A stretch of DNA of 64,000 nt from Mycetohabitans rhizoxinica HKI 454 (GCF_000198775.1 NC_014722.1:1452845-1516844), one strand, 5' to 3'. Shown: positions 19,746-30,033, counted from the stretch's first letter. Made by a program: numbers and translations. Notes: generated from the letters alone by a model not told the origin.

Positions 19746-20059
19746 TATGGGTGCGTATGGGTCCCACCCCGGCACTTTCCCAGGGAGAAATTGAAACGTC
19801 GCCCATCGGTGGGCGGTGTAAGTAGCAAGGCGGCAGGCCCTCACGGTCAACAGCACCAGATTGCTCAGACCAGCGTCGCATGAGGGCATGGTGATCGAAC
19901 CGCGCCAGGGAACTGGTGACCCGGAAATGGCGCCGCTGATGCGATGAAGCTTGGCGCTGTGTAGCACCGCCAGGCTTCATCGCATAACAATCGAAGAATG
20001 ACAATTACCCAAGAATAACTTTATCCCGTGAGGCAACACGTCGGCCAAGCTGCTTGACG
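19746..20059. other. Non-coding stretch
   Basis: About 310 bases between the NRPS tail scar and the integrase scar. Apart from the long hairpin at 19939-19985 I recognise nothing in it. Confidence 0.5.
19939..19985. repeat. 21-bp near-perfect inverted repeat (hairpin)
   Basis: The arms 19939-19959 and 19965-19985 pair over 21 positions with one G-T wobble and one mismatch, enclosing the loop TGTAG. There is no T-tract on either side, so it does not look like a standard terminator. It lies in a gene-free stretch beside an integrase scar. Confidence 0.7.
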
Positions 20060-20296
20060 CTATCTAGGCGGCCGAGCAGGGGGTTCGACCGGATCTTTGT
20101 CGCCCCAGTTCATCCAATGGCCGCGCACCGTCCGGTAGGTCTCGAACGTGGTTTTTGTGTCGGTGTAATTGGACAGCCGGGCGCGCACCGCGTCCAGATC
20201 GTTGCGCGCGGCGAGTTGCGCGGTCTCGGGCGCGCCGCGTGGGTGCCGTCGCGCCCGTCTAAGTGCTCGGGCAATATGAGCGCCTCGGTGTGTCAT
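20060..20296 (-). pseudogene. Tyrosine recombinase/integrase N-terminal fragment
   Basis: On the minus strand the segment RNDLDAVRARLSNYTDTKTT followed by FETYR matches the core-binding start of phage-type integrases found in Burkholderia and Ralstonia. Most of the protein, including the catalytic R-H-R-Y domain, is missing, and the part after TVRGHWMNWGDKDP seems to come from further downstream, so there is probably an internal deletion. Confidence 0.45.
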
Positions 20297-20569
20297 TAGC
20301 GTTAGATATATAACTTATTGAAAAAGTGCGGCGCGTGCAGCAGCGCACATCCACCCAGTCCGCATTGGGCCGCACCTCTGGCCCGATTAGGCGGCCACGC
20401 CCGCCGACGCGCGCGCTCAAAAAGACTCCGTGACGCCGTCACCGACATTCGCTTTTTATACAAAGGCTCATGTGGCCGCAGGCCGGTTAGCAAGCATAGT
20501 TCAGCCTATAGCCGATCTCGGGCCAGCCGCTTATATTCATCCATTGTTATGGCGCGCACCACATTGTGG

Positions 20570-20900
20570 CTACCACGTCCGTCCTGAACAATTAACTTTG
20601 CTCTGCGTTTGCCTTTATGTGTCCAATGGCCGGCTCGATCGCACTGCGCCGCCGGATCATTGCCCGCAAGCCTCACGTGATACCGCGTCGCAAGCCCGGG
20701 TGATAGATTTCACACCGTCGATCGCTACGCCCTTGTAGCCGCGATCGACGACCGTGGTCTGCGGTTGCACCTCGCTCAGGATCGCCGCCTCTCCCTGACT
20801 ACCAAAGCATCCTTGTGTGTGGTCGTGATCGACACCTTCACGCCAAATTCGTACGGCTTGCACGCTTTTCCGTCGTACATGGACGCCCCTCGGCTTGCCA
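20570..20900 (-). pseudogene. IS5-type transposase, C-terminal half, decayed
   Basis: The minus strand reads MYDGKACKPYEFGVKVSITT, then VVDRGYKGVAIDGV and, after a frameshift, IYHPGLRRGIT, RAMIRRRSAIEPAIGH. This is the DDE half of an IS5/IS1182-like transposase of which the N-terminal part appears at 29698. At least one stop and two frame changes are visible. Confidence 0.65.
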
Positions 20901-21128
20901 AGCTCTCAGTAGTTGACAACGCGAGGTAAAGATTGCACCCGTACATTCGGACTCATATTGTGGCCTTTCGCCACAGTCCCTGATGGAATGTGCTGGTTGG
21001 CGCCGTAATCGGGTAATCGCAGCAATTTCCCTGATGGGCAGAAAATCGATTTATATAATTTTGCGTATGCTGACGCCGAACGACGAAGTCCTAGACAAGG
21101 CAGCACTTGGGCCGCTGTTGAATCGCTA

Positions 21129-21881
21129 ATGTCACAATTACCAGACGATCAATTTCCTTTTGCAAGCACCTATCAAAATTTTATAAGCCGACTTCCCGAG
21201 TTAAATGCGGCCGAGCAAGCTGAACTAATTGTGGAACTAGCGTTTCAGTTGCAATACGGAATCCTCGGCGCTAGTCATGTTAATGCAGTAACAACGATCG
21301 CTGAATATTATCAAATACTACAGGAATGGGTGCGACGTTTGCCAAAGTTGTACCAAGGTGAGCCGATCGGTGCATTAGCTAATTCAATGTGGGCGCTAAA
21401 TGCACAAAGGTTTGAGCACTATGTTGAGCTGCGGGACTTGGCACTATTACTGCCAAATCACCAGTTGGGTAACGCACTACGCTACCTGCCGGTCGCGTTG
21501 GAGACACTACCGTGGGAACATCACGCGTACGAACTTTCATTGCTTGAAGATGCAGCTCAGCGTGTGATACCTGGACAACGTACACTGGTGGCTGTTGGAC
21601 TGATCAAAGCTGCTCCAGGAGTGGGCGAAGCTTTATCGAAACGGATGTGGCAACTTGCACTGCACCTGCTCGACGGCGGCAATGAAACGGACATACTCGA
21701 TGTTTTCCATGAATTGGAAAAAACCGATAGTATATTAGCTCTCGAAGAGAATCCGAGGATAATCTTATATTTGCCAAAACATGCAAAAACAGAAATTAAG
21801 GATTTTATCGAGCGCAACCGAATTAGTCAGGCAATTTGCGATGAGTTATTTACCTACCTTGCACAGCGAACTTACTCGTAA
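21129..21881 (+). CDS. 5'-truncated paralogue of the F-box effector-like protein at 52.3-53.6 kb
   Basis: A 250-codon frame whose product is helical and Leu-rich, without membrane segments. It is clearly related to the C-terminal half of the protein encoded at 52253-53602. Paired segments include LPELNAAEQAELIVEL / LPYLGDARQAEIITVL, GEPIGALANSMWAL / GAPVGAMAAAVLAL, LALLLPNHQLGNALRYLP / LAMSLPDEQWGIALYRLP, and AKRVW-type KRMWQLALHLLDGG / KRVWQRALGLLDGT. Homology continues upstream of the ATG in the same frame (ERRSPRQGSTWAAVESLM beside DRIPKEGVQIQKAMTAML) back to about 21066. No upstream start codon exists after the TAA at 21006, so the real N-terminus, including the F-box, has been lost. Base composition is more AT-rich than the core genes. 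Probably a remnant; expression of the shortened protein is possible. Confidence 0.65.
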   Translation: MSQLPDDQFPFASTYQNFISRLPELNAAEQAELIVELAFQLQYGILGASHVNAVTTIAEYYQILQEWVRRLPKLYQGEPIGALANSMWALNAQRFEHYVELRDLALLLPNHQLGNALRYLPVALETLPWEHHAYELSLLEDAAQRVIPGQRTLVAVGLIKAAPGVGEALSKRMWQLALHLLDGGNETDILDVFHELEKTDSILALEENPRIILYLPKHAKTEIKDFIERNRISQAICDELFTYLAQRTYS

Positions 21882-22105
21882 CTACTGTGATGCTGCTGAT
21901 AGTTTGTCAGAATCTGAATGGCCAAGACGTGCATCAAGCCCTGAATCGCACCCTCTTGCATGACTAAAATCAAGTCCACATGCGCTTGCTCGAGGGAATT
22001 CCGGAGCGTCACGATCTGCGGCTTACCACCCTCGCTATAGGCGACAGCACAGCCCGTCGGAATCTCCTGGATCCGATCAAACGGCAGCTCATCCGCTGAT
22101 GAACC
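21872..22105 (-). pseudogene. Unknown protein fragment
   Basis: On the minus strand a frame of about 75 codons reads SSADELPFDRIQEIPTG, CAVAYSEGGKPQIVTLRNSL, then VDLILVMQEG. It has the balanced composition of real protein, while the overlapping plus strand has none. I do not recognise the family. The open frame extends to 22186 but there it overlaps the phd operator and start, so only the lower part is reported. Possibly a decayed gene fragment that met the effector remnant tail to tail. Confidence 0.3.
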
Positions 22106-22124
22106 CTTGCATTGCGGTGATGAC

Positions 22125-22145
22125 ACATATAAACTAGTTATATGT
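22125..22145. promoter_or_regulatory. Putative operator palindrome of the phd/PIN operon
   Basis: ACATATA (22125-22131) and TATATGT (22139-22145) form a perfect inverted repeat around AACTAGT, 20 bases before the antitoxin ATG. Phd-type antitoxins bind such palindromes to repress their own operon, so this is the likely autoregulatory site. Confidence 0.55.
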
Positions 22146-22165
22146 CTAGTCATTAGGGATCCGCC

Positions 22166-22420
22166 ATGCATGCTTGGCCTGTACAAGACGCGAAAGCCCG
22201 TTTCAGCGAGCTACTTGACGCCTGTGTCAGTGAGGGGCCACAGTTGGTGACCCGTCGCGGCGCAGAAACAGCCGTGCTGGTGCCTATCACGGAGTGGAAA
22301 CGGCTCAACGCCGCCGCACGCCCTTCGCTGAAAGCCTTGCTGTTGTCCGATTTCAGTCGTGGTGACCTTGACTTGCCACAACGTGGACGGGCGCAGCGTC
22401 GCACCACTCTTGCTCTATAA
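22166..22420 (+). CDS. Type II antitoxin, Phd/YefM family
   Basis: An 84-residue antitoxin. MHAWPVQDAKARFSELLDA at the N-terminus is the Phd/YefM DNA-binding fold; LVTRRGAETAVLVPITEWKRL is the family core; the C-terminal tail (SLKALLLSDFSRGDLDLPQR) is the part that would wrap the toxin. It is followed after seven bases by a PIN-domain toxin gene. A palindromic operator lies just upstream. Confidence 0.82.
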   Translation: MHAWPVQDAKARFSELLDACVSEGPQLVTRRGAETAVLVPITEWKRLNAAARPSLKALLLSDFSRGDLDLPQRGRAQRRTTLAL

Positions 22421-22427
22421 AACCACC

Positions 22428-22832
22428 GTGTTTCTTTTGGATACGAATATTGTTTCTGAGCTTCGCAAACTTCGCCCGCATGGGGCAGTCGTGTCATGGC
22501 TCGAAAGCGTTCCCGACCACGAGCTTTATCTGTCCGCTGTGACACTCGGTGAAATCCAAGCAGGCATCGAAATCACGCGCGAGCAAGACGCCGACAAGGC
22601 ATCAGCGATAGAAGCGTGGGCCGATCAAGTCAGCGCGACCTACAATGTCTTGCCCATGGATGCTGCGACCTTCCGGATCTGGGCAAAGCTGATGCATCGT
22701 CAGTCGAACACAGTTTATGAAGACGCCATGATCGCGGCTAGCGCGCTGATGCACAAACTTATCGTCGCCACGAGAAACGTTCGCGACTTTGAACGCTTTG
22801 ACGTACCGGTGTTCAACCCATTCGGGAAATGA
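22428..22832 (+). CDS. Type II toxin, PIN-domain ribonuclease (VapC/FitB-like)
   Basis: A PIN-domain endoribonuclease of about 134 residues. The acidic active-site set is visible: FLLDTNIVSELRK at the start, LGEIQAGIE in the middle, and YEDAMIAASALMH with VATRNVRDFERF near the end. I start at the GTG at 22428 because family members begin M-FLLDTN; an ATG at 22359 would add 23 residues overlapping the antitoxin. Coupled to the Phd-type antitoxin, it should inhibit growth by cutting RNA when the antitoxin is lost. Confidence 0.82.
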   Translation: MFLLDTNIVSELRKLRPHGAVVSWLESVPDHELYLSAVTLGEIQAGIEITREQDADKASAIEAWADQVSATYNVLPMDAATFRIWAKLMHRQSNTVYEDAMIAASALMHKLIVATRNVRDFERFDVPVFNPFGK

Positions 22833-22908
22833 GTCTACCTACATCTTGATTTATCGAATTTCCAGAAAGGCCGTGGAAATGCTGGACTTGGTTTCTACAC
22901 GTATTTCA

Positions 22909-24543
22909 AGATGTCGTAGCGCCAGCCATTTAAAAATGTCGTGTTTTGAGGGTTTATCTTTAATGGGTTACAAATCACGCCGTGTCGAAGAGCGGATCCT
23001 GAACGGGCAGGTCACTTACGCCTGTTCCACTGTCCCTGGCAGACCAACGGCCAGGTTTGCGCAGTGGTTGTTGCGCCTGTCTACGCCCGGCAAGATTACG
23101 TCCTCAATGTCAGCCTGCGTGAACTCGCGCTGTTTCTTCTTACCCGGTTGACGTTCGTTCCGGTTGCTCCGGGTTGAATCGCCCAAGTGCATTCGAGACG
23201 GCGCTTTACCGATCCGGCTGTTATCGCGTTGTGCTTGAATGGCTTGCGCAATTTGCAGCACATGGCTCAAGCGTTTGTGTTCGACAACGGCGCCCTGATC
23301 GATTTCAGCCAGCCGGTCATACTGCCTGCTGGGCAACACACGGCCGTCGGCTCGAAGCTCAATGCGGCCATCCGGATACTCCCACACGTCGATATAGCGG
23401 TCGATCAGCTTGCGATTCTCTAGCGTGTCATCCAGCAGGTATATGACGCGGTCGTATTGCACCGTGAGCGACTTCGTTACCTTGCGCGGCTCGCGCCAGG
23501 TGAGCGCCAAATCAAGGCTCTCGTCAAAGCGTAGCGGCCGATGTGCATCGAAATCGCTCTTCGGTGGCTTCGCGAAGCGTACGTTGTAAGCCGCGATGAA
23601 GCAGGGCGCATACGCATTGGCCTGGGCCACCGTGCTGATGCCGCGAAGCCGCATCTCCTTGACCAACCGGTCCTGCAGAGTCAAATGCGCGCGCTCAACG
23701 CGCCCCTTGGCCGAACTGCTGTTTGCGCAGAACGTATCGATGTTCAACTCGTACATTGCGCGGCCAAAGTGCGTTACCCGGTTTCCAGTCTTGCCCGGGC
23801 TGACATTGCGGAACACGCTTGCCTTGTCGCTGTAGAACGCGCCAGGCTTGCCGTAGCGCTCGATATACACCCGCGTCGCTTCGAAATAGCTGAACGTCGA
23901 TTCCGTCGTCGTGAAGTGCAAGTGCATCAGCCGGCTCGTCGCATCGTCCACGTACACTAACAGCGTGCATGAGGGCGCTCGGTCTTCGAACCACGCATGC
24001 TCGCTGCCGTCAATCTGGATTAGCTCGCCCAGGCACGCGCGCCGTGCCCGCGGCTGGTAAAGCTTCGGCGGACGCTGCCGGCGCGGTATCCACAAGCCGG
24101 CCTGTGTCATCAGCCGGCGAACCGTCTCCTTAGCCAGTCCAATGCTGTGGCATTCCCACAACTTCTCGCAGGCCAGTGTTGGCCCAAAATCGGCGTAGCG
24201 CTCGCGGATGAGCGTCAGCGCCCGCCGGGCCAGTTCAGTGTCCAGCTGCCGGTTGCCGGGACGGCCACGCTTGCGCGAGGCTAGTCCAGCCGCGCCGCAT
24301 TCCCGGTACCGGATCACGAGTCGTTCGATCTGCCGTACCGTCAGACCTAGCCGCTCAGCTGCACGCCCGGGCTTGAGCCTGCTATCGACAACAGCCTGTA
24401 CCACCTTTAGACGATCCAATTCTCGCATATTCAATGTCACCAGTGCTGCTCGATGCATGGTCGGCTCCGTCATCCCACCAGGAACCAGCAAGCATACCGA
24501 GGTCCAAACACGACATCTCTAAATGGCTAGAACACGACATTTC
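22909..24543. mobile_element. Complete insertion sequence with double-motif inverted ends (ISNCY-like)
   Basis: The ends 22909-22948 and 24505-24543 are inverted copies of about 40 bases. Each holds two direct copies of ATGTCGTG separated by AGCCATTTA-like sequence, presumably two transposase-binding sites per end. One transposase gene lies between them. The outer limits and any target duplication could not be fixed by eye. Confidence 0.7.
23016..24491 (-). CDS. DDE transposase (ISNCY-like, integrase core)
   Basis: A 491-residue transposase. An N-terminal helix-turn-helix region (RAAERLGLTVRQIERLVIRY) is followed by an rve-type catalytic core with candidate acidic residues in LIQIDGSEHAWFED, FYSDKASVF and SAKGRVERAH, then a beta-barrel-like C-terminal region (LDDTLENRKLIDRY) and a basic tail. 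The first ATG at 24491 may be upstream of the true start; 24458 and 24425 are alternatives. No frameshift is seen, so the enzyme may be active. A fragment of a sister copy lies at 18.1-18.2 kb. Confidence 0.85.
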   Translation of the reverse strand: MLVPGGMTEPTMHRAALVTLNMRELDRLKVVQAVVDSRLKPGRAAERLGLTVRQIERLVIRYRECGAAGLASRKRGRPGNRQLDTELARRALTLIRERYADFGPTLACEKLWECHSIGLAKETVRRLMTQAGLWIPRRQRPPKLYQPRARRACLGELIQIDGSEHAWFEDRAPSCTLLVYVDDATSRLMHLHFTTTESTFSYFEATRVYIERYGKPGAFYSDKASVFRNVSPGKTGNRVTHFGRAMYELNIDTFCANSSSAKGRVERAHLTLQDRLVKEMRLRGISTVAQANAYAPCFIAAYNVRFAKPPKSDFDAHRPLRFDESLDLALTWREPRKVTKSLTVQYDRVIYLLDDTLENRKLIDRYIDVWEYPDGRIELRADGRVLPSRQYDRLAEIDQGAVVEHKRLSHVLQIAQAIQAQRDNSRIGKAPSRMHLGDSTRSNRNERQPGKKKQREFTQADIEDVILPGVDRRNNHCANLAVGLPGTVEQA

Positions 24544-24776
24544 TATAAAGCTATTACACGCTAATAATGCGATAAATCACGTTATGTAAACTAATATGCA
24601 ATGTCCGGCTCGATACACCGCACGGTTATGAGCCGGTTCGGAGCCCGGCGCGAACGTGACACAGATGCACTACACGCGCCGCGGCATCAACACTTCGTAA
24701 GGCATTTACCCACTTTAACACGCCCTGGCGGCTTCACGCTGAGTTCACCACCTGCAGGCCCAGCGGCAGCGCAAAA

Positions 24777-25094
24777 TGGTAAATTTTGTTTCGACGGCAT
24801 GATTTACCTTTGCAATAATGAAGAATTAAAACAAAAATTTGGAAATGCACTGACCGAGTTGATGAGAAATTGTACCGCCGGAAATAATGCAATCGTTTTC
24901 AAAGACAGCATTGCCGAAACGATTCTAATTGGTGGAGTGGATGTTGCCGAACATTTTGTCAGCATGTTTAGCAAAATTCCGTGATTAATGAAGGCACACT
25001 AGGATTGCATATTGGCATTGGAATGGGCTTACAAATGCCACACATCGATTTCATCGCGTCGCGAGCACGGGTTGTGGGCGCAGCCGAGACCTAA
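24777..25094 (+). pseudogene. Decayed first copy of an AT-rich gene of unknown function
   Basis: Starting at QNGKFCFDGMIYLCNNEE the sequence matches the C-terminal third of the gene at 25254-26076. It runs through CTAGNNAIVFKDSIAETILI and GGVDVAEHFVSMF to a TGA at 24982. It then resumes one frame away at VINEGTLGLHIGIGMGLQMP and HIDFIASRARVV, after losing about 35 codons present in the other copy. Everything before 24777 is unrelated sequence. The match shows that two tandem copies once existed. Confidence 0.6.
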
Positions 25095-25253
25095 GCAGAT
25101 CACAAACGCCCTTGGGAATTGAGGGTATCAAGTAACGGCCTGTAGTTCGCAAGCGAAGTCTAAAATGTGCACTCTTACGGAAATTGCTAGCTCCTATTTT
25201 TATTTAACCGAGCAACTCAGGCTTATTGCCCACCTATAAAATGGCGGGAGAAA

Positions 25254-26076
25254 ATGAAAGCTGAATTTTATTTTCATGAATTAACTGCGCGCTGCATACC
25301 GATTGTTACAGATACAATTGCAAGTGAAAAAATTGCGAAAAAGCATGACTTTGAAGTTGTAAATTTTAATGATTTTGATTTTTCAAATCATCAAAATACT
25401 GCACTTATTTTGATTGCAACTTACGAAAGCTATGAAAAATTAAAGTATTTGTGGGACATTTGCAACTCCACGGTGATGCATCTTTCAATGGTTAAGTCAG
25501 ACTGTTCGCCACAAACCATTGACTATGCCCTAACCAAACTTTTATCAGTGCGCTTTAATGATGCACTAAAAAGGCGTTCGGATGCCTATGCAGATATGCT
25601 TTCAACGTATTGCGTTGAACTTGGATCACAAGGCGAAAGTATTTTTTGCCAATTTAGTGAAGAAGTTTTGGTTGTAAATAACTCTGATTGTTTTGACGGC
25701 ATCCTATTTTTATGCAATAACGCTGATCAAAAAAACAAAATTTCGCACTCTCCTTCAAAAATTTATGGAATGCTGCCCTACCGGAAACAATCAACTAATC
25801 ATCAAAGATAATATTGCCAAGAAAATCATAGTGGGCGGCATAGACGTGACAGATAAATATTTGGGTTTATTCGGAAAATTTAATCACAACTCTATTGCCA
25901 TGGAGTTTGCAGTTGGCTGTGCGGATTATGCTGATGGAGTGGATTGGTCAGAAAATGCCTTACTAAACGAAAGTACAGTCGGTGCTTATATTGGCATTGG
26001 GATGGGGATACAGATGCCCCATATTGATTTTATTTCCTCTAAAGCAAAGATAATAAATAGATCCTATGTAGCGTGA
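25254..26076 (+). pseudogene. AT-rich gene of unknown function, one frameshift
   Basis: Clearly AT-rich compared with the core genes, so probably acquired. The frame from ATG 25254 encodes about 160 residues (MKAEFYFHELTARCIPIVTD, ATYESYEKLKYLWDICN, CFDGILFLCNN) and is then shifted in a run of seven A at 25729-25735. With six A the frame continues as KTKFRTLLQKFMECCPTGNN, IIKDNIAKKIIVGGIDVTD, VGCADYADGVDWSENALLN, and YIGIGMGIQMPHIDF. The repaired protein would be about 273 residues, soluble, without a signal peptide. I do not recognise the family. The last third is repeated in the copy at 24777-25094. A sequencing error in the A-run or slippage during expression are alternatives to true decay. 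Confidence 0.6.
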
Positions 26077-26137
26077 GAACAGGCAAAGCTTAAGTTGTAA
26101 GATTAAGTGAAACAAGGCGAACGCAACGGAGGTTATC

Positions 26138-27292
26138 ATGCGTACAGATCACTTAGCCGGAGTCGATACCGAGAACATAATACTGGCGACGTCACTCGAA
26201 CTGGCGGGGGCCCAATGGAAAATTGCGCTGCACGACGGACGCAGACAGAGTCCAGCGGTGCACACGGTAAGGGGGGCGCAAGCGGCCATGCGAGTGCAAG
26301 CCCTATTGGAGGTGATTGAGCGATACAAGCAGAAATGGTCGCTGCCCCAAGAGGTGCGTGTGGTGGTCAGTTATGAGGCTGGACAGGATGGATTTTGGAT
26401 CTATAGAGCACTGCGCTCGCGTGGCATGGAGTGTTACGTGATCGATGCGGCCAGTATTCCGGTGGAGCGGCACAGGCGTCGCGCCAAGACGGATCGGCTT
26501 GATGCGATCAAGCTGGTCACGAATTTGCGAGCATGGCTGCATGGCGAACGCGACCGCATGCGCGTAGTGCGAGTGCCCTCGCTGCAAGATGAAGCGTCGC
26601 GCCAGTTGATTCGTGATCGAGGCCAGTTGCACAAAGAGGTGCTGCAGCACCGCGAGCGTATGCGTAAGTTGTTGATCACGATGGGTTGCTGGGACGGTTT
26701 CGATCATAGGACGTTTGCCAAGCGGCTAGCTAGCGGCAAACTGGTTTGTCATGATGGCACGCCGCTGCCCAGCGAGCTGCATGAACGACTGTTACGCGAG
26801 ACGGCCCGCCTGGCGCTTGCCGAAGAACAACTCGCGGCACTTGAGCGCACACTGCAAGAACGCCTACCGGCACCTGTACGCAAACGCATCGCTTATCTTA
26901 GGCACCTCAAAGGTGTAGGCCATATCGGGGCATCGCGCCTGATGCTTGAGTTGTTCTGGCGCGAGTTTGATAACCGGCGGCAGCTGGGCGCCTGCGTAGG
27001 CCTGGTCCCGCAGCCCTACGATAGCGGACAGAGCCGGATTGATCAGGGGATCAGCAAGCAGGGAAATAGGCGAGTGCGAACCCAACTCATCGAGATGGCC
27101 TGGTGCTGGTTGCGATATCAGCCTAGCAGTGCGCTGGCGCAGTGGTTCAACAAGCGCACGCAGGGCACCGAAGCCAATCGCCGTGCGCGGCGCATTGCGA
27201 TTGTCGCGCTTGCCAGGCGGCTAGTGATTGCATTATGGCGCTACCTAAAAGACGGCGTGATTCCACAAAGCGCTCAGTTGAAAGGGGCATGA
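26138..27292 (+). CDS. IS110-family transposase (IS1111-like)
   Basis: A 384-residue DEDD recombinase. The N-terminal RuvC-like domain shows VSYEAGQDGFWIYR and AKTDRLDAIKL with acidic residues. A coiled middle follows, and then the C-terminal domain LRHLKGVGHIGASRLM, LGACVGLVPQPYDSGQSR with the serine context, and ISKQGNRRVRTQLIEMAW. A strong GGAGG-type site precedes the start. The frame is uninterrupted. A structured non-coding stretch of over 200 bases follows the gene, as in IS1111-type members, where the guide RNA lies 3' of the gene. It sits directly behind the AT-rich pseudogene. Confidence 0.85.
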   Translation: MRTDHLAGVDTENIILATSLELAGAQWKIALHDGRRQSPAVHTVRGAQAAMRVQALLEVIERYKQKWSLPQEVRVVVSYEAGQDGFWIYRALRSRGMECYVIDAASIPVERHRRRAKTDRLDAIKLVTNLRAWLHGERDRMRVVRVPSLQDEASRQLIRDRGQLHKEVLQHRERMRKLLITMGCWDGFDHRTFAKRLASGKLVCHDGTPLPSELHERLLRETARLALAEEQLAALERTLQERLPAPVRKRIAYLRHLKGVGHIGASRLMLELFWREFDNRRQLGACVGLVPQPYDSGQSRIDQGISKQGNRRVRTQLIEMAWCWLRYQPSSALAQWFNKRTQGTEANRRARRIAIVALARRLVIALWRYLKDGVIPQSAQLKGA

Positions 27293-27329
27293 GTAGGCAT
27301 GGCTCATAGCTGTAGGGTCAACCTCTATT

Positions 27330-27510
27330 GGAGGGGCTGAACTGAGATATGCCCGTAGGACCGACGGGTTGCTGAACGTAACCGATGATTAGATGGGGCA
27401 TATCCATCGGACCAGGATGTCCGACTTAGCGCGCATACAGGATGAGGCCGGCCAAATCCGGCGGATAGAAGTGGGTGAGATGTGAATGTCTCACGTGCGC
27501 ATAATCGGCT
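27330..27510 (+). ncRNA. Candidate bridge/seekRNA of the IS110-type element
   Basis: Downstream of the transposase a gene-free stretch folds well. GATATGCCC (27346-27354) pairs with GGGCATATC (27396-27404) around an internal GGTT/AACC stem. TCGGAC/GTCCGA pair at 27407-27424, GCCGG/CCGGC at 27447-27462, and GTGAGA/TCTCAC at 27475-27494. IS110-family enzymes use a non-coding RNA made from the element's own non-coding end to choose target and donor. Boundaries are estimates; no element ends were identified. Confidence 0.45.
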
Positions 27511-27702
27511 CGACCCCACCCGAACGAGCGTTGATATTGCTTGGCTGAAATTTGAGGTATCTGCTTATGGATTGTTTCTTTGCACAAATTCTTGACAACT
27601 TTCTACTCATAGAAGTCGGTCCTGAATAAACCGCAGACGCTAGTGCAGTAAGGCTCTGAGGCCAGAATGGTGTTGTGGGATTTGTTGCGCGCAAAGTAAA
27701 AA
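27511..27702. other. Non-coding junction between IS110-type and IS21 elements
   Basis: About 190 bases with no recognisable gene. GCGCAAAGTAAAA at 27689-27701 repeats the inner terminal repeat of the adjoining IS21 element. Confidence 0.4.
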
Positions 27703-27774
27703 TGAGCCACTTCGCGCAAAGTAAATGTGAACCACCTTTCAGTACAGTCAGCCTTTTTCGCGCGAAGGCTGGCG

Positions 27775-29573
<1,799 letters not shown>

Positions 29574-29697
29574 CGATTGGCTCACTTTTACTTTGCGCGA
29601 TCACGCGCGAAGTGGCTCAAATTTCAGATGCGCTTGACAGATTTGCAAGAGGCAGGCATATTGAGGCGAGATTCCTGCAAATTTCGACGAGGTTTGG

Positions 29698-29900
29698 ATG
29701 GGTCCGAAGACGCCGGTGCCAGAGGGAGATTTGTTTCGCCAACCGCTGCGCGAGCAGATCAACTTGAAGCATCCGTTGGTTCGTCTGGCTGATCTAATTG
29801 ACTGGGACCGATTGAACACAGCGATGAGCGCGAGCTTTGTGTCGCAGCGCGGCCGGCCGGCAACGTCGCCGCGTCAAGCTCGTCTGTTGGCTTCTGTTTA
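29698..29900 (+). pseudogene. IS5-type transposase, N-terminal fragment
   Basis: MGPKTPVPEGDLFRQPLREQ followed by LVRLADLIDWDRLNTAMSAS and FVSQRGRPATSP is the N-terminus of an IS5-type transposase. The frame breaks after about 58 codons at a proline-arginine pair and stops soon after. Its C-terminal half has a counterpart at 20.6-20.9 kb on the opposite strand, and a shorter N-terminal scar is at 19.44 kb. Confidence 0.65.
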
Positions 29901-29938
29901 GTGCCATGGGTCGGCTGGATCAGCAAAACAAGCGGGTG

Positions 29939-30000
29939 TTCGGAAATTCACCCCCACACTTCGCTTTTAGGCATTCGATCATAAAGATCTTGCGTATTGT
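29939..30000 (+). promoter_or_regulatory. PIP/hrp-box-like promoter before an effector-like gene
   Basis: TTCGG (29939-29943) and TTCGC (29960-29964) are separated so that 17 bases lie between the two TTCG cores. A TATTGT at 29995-30000 lies 30 bases after the second half, the distance expected from plant-inducible-promoter boxes to their -10 box. The classical spacing is 16 bases, so this is one base too long, and control by an HrpB/HrpX-like activator is only a suggestion. Confidence 0.35.
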
Positions 30001-30033
30001 CAATGTCATACACGCCTGCTCTTGCGAGGGAAA

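Noticed and set aside
19939..19985. Long hairpin as an integron attC site
   Set aside because: The ends do not show the paired RYYYAAC and GTTRRRY core sites.
20946..20971. PIP-like box TTCGG-N16-TTCGC as an active promoter of the truncated F-box paralogue
   Set aside because: It lies about 160 bases upstream of the only usable ATG, the gene is truncated between them, and the spacing is one base longer than the consensus; kept only as support in a finding.
21872..22186. Full 104-codon minus-strand frame including its ATG at 22186
   Set aside because: Its first 27 codons overlap the phd operator and start codon; only the lower part looks protein-like, so only a fragment was reported with low confidence.
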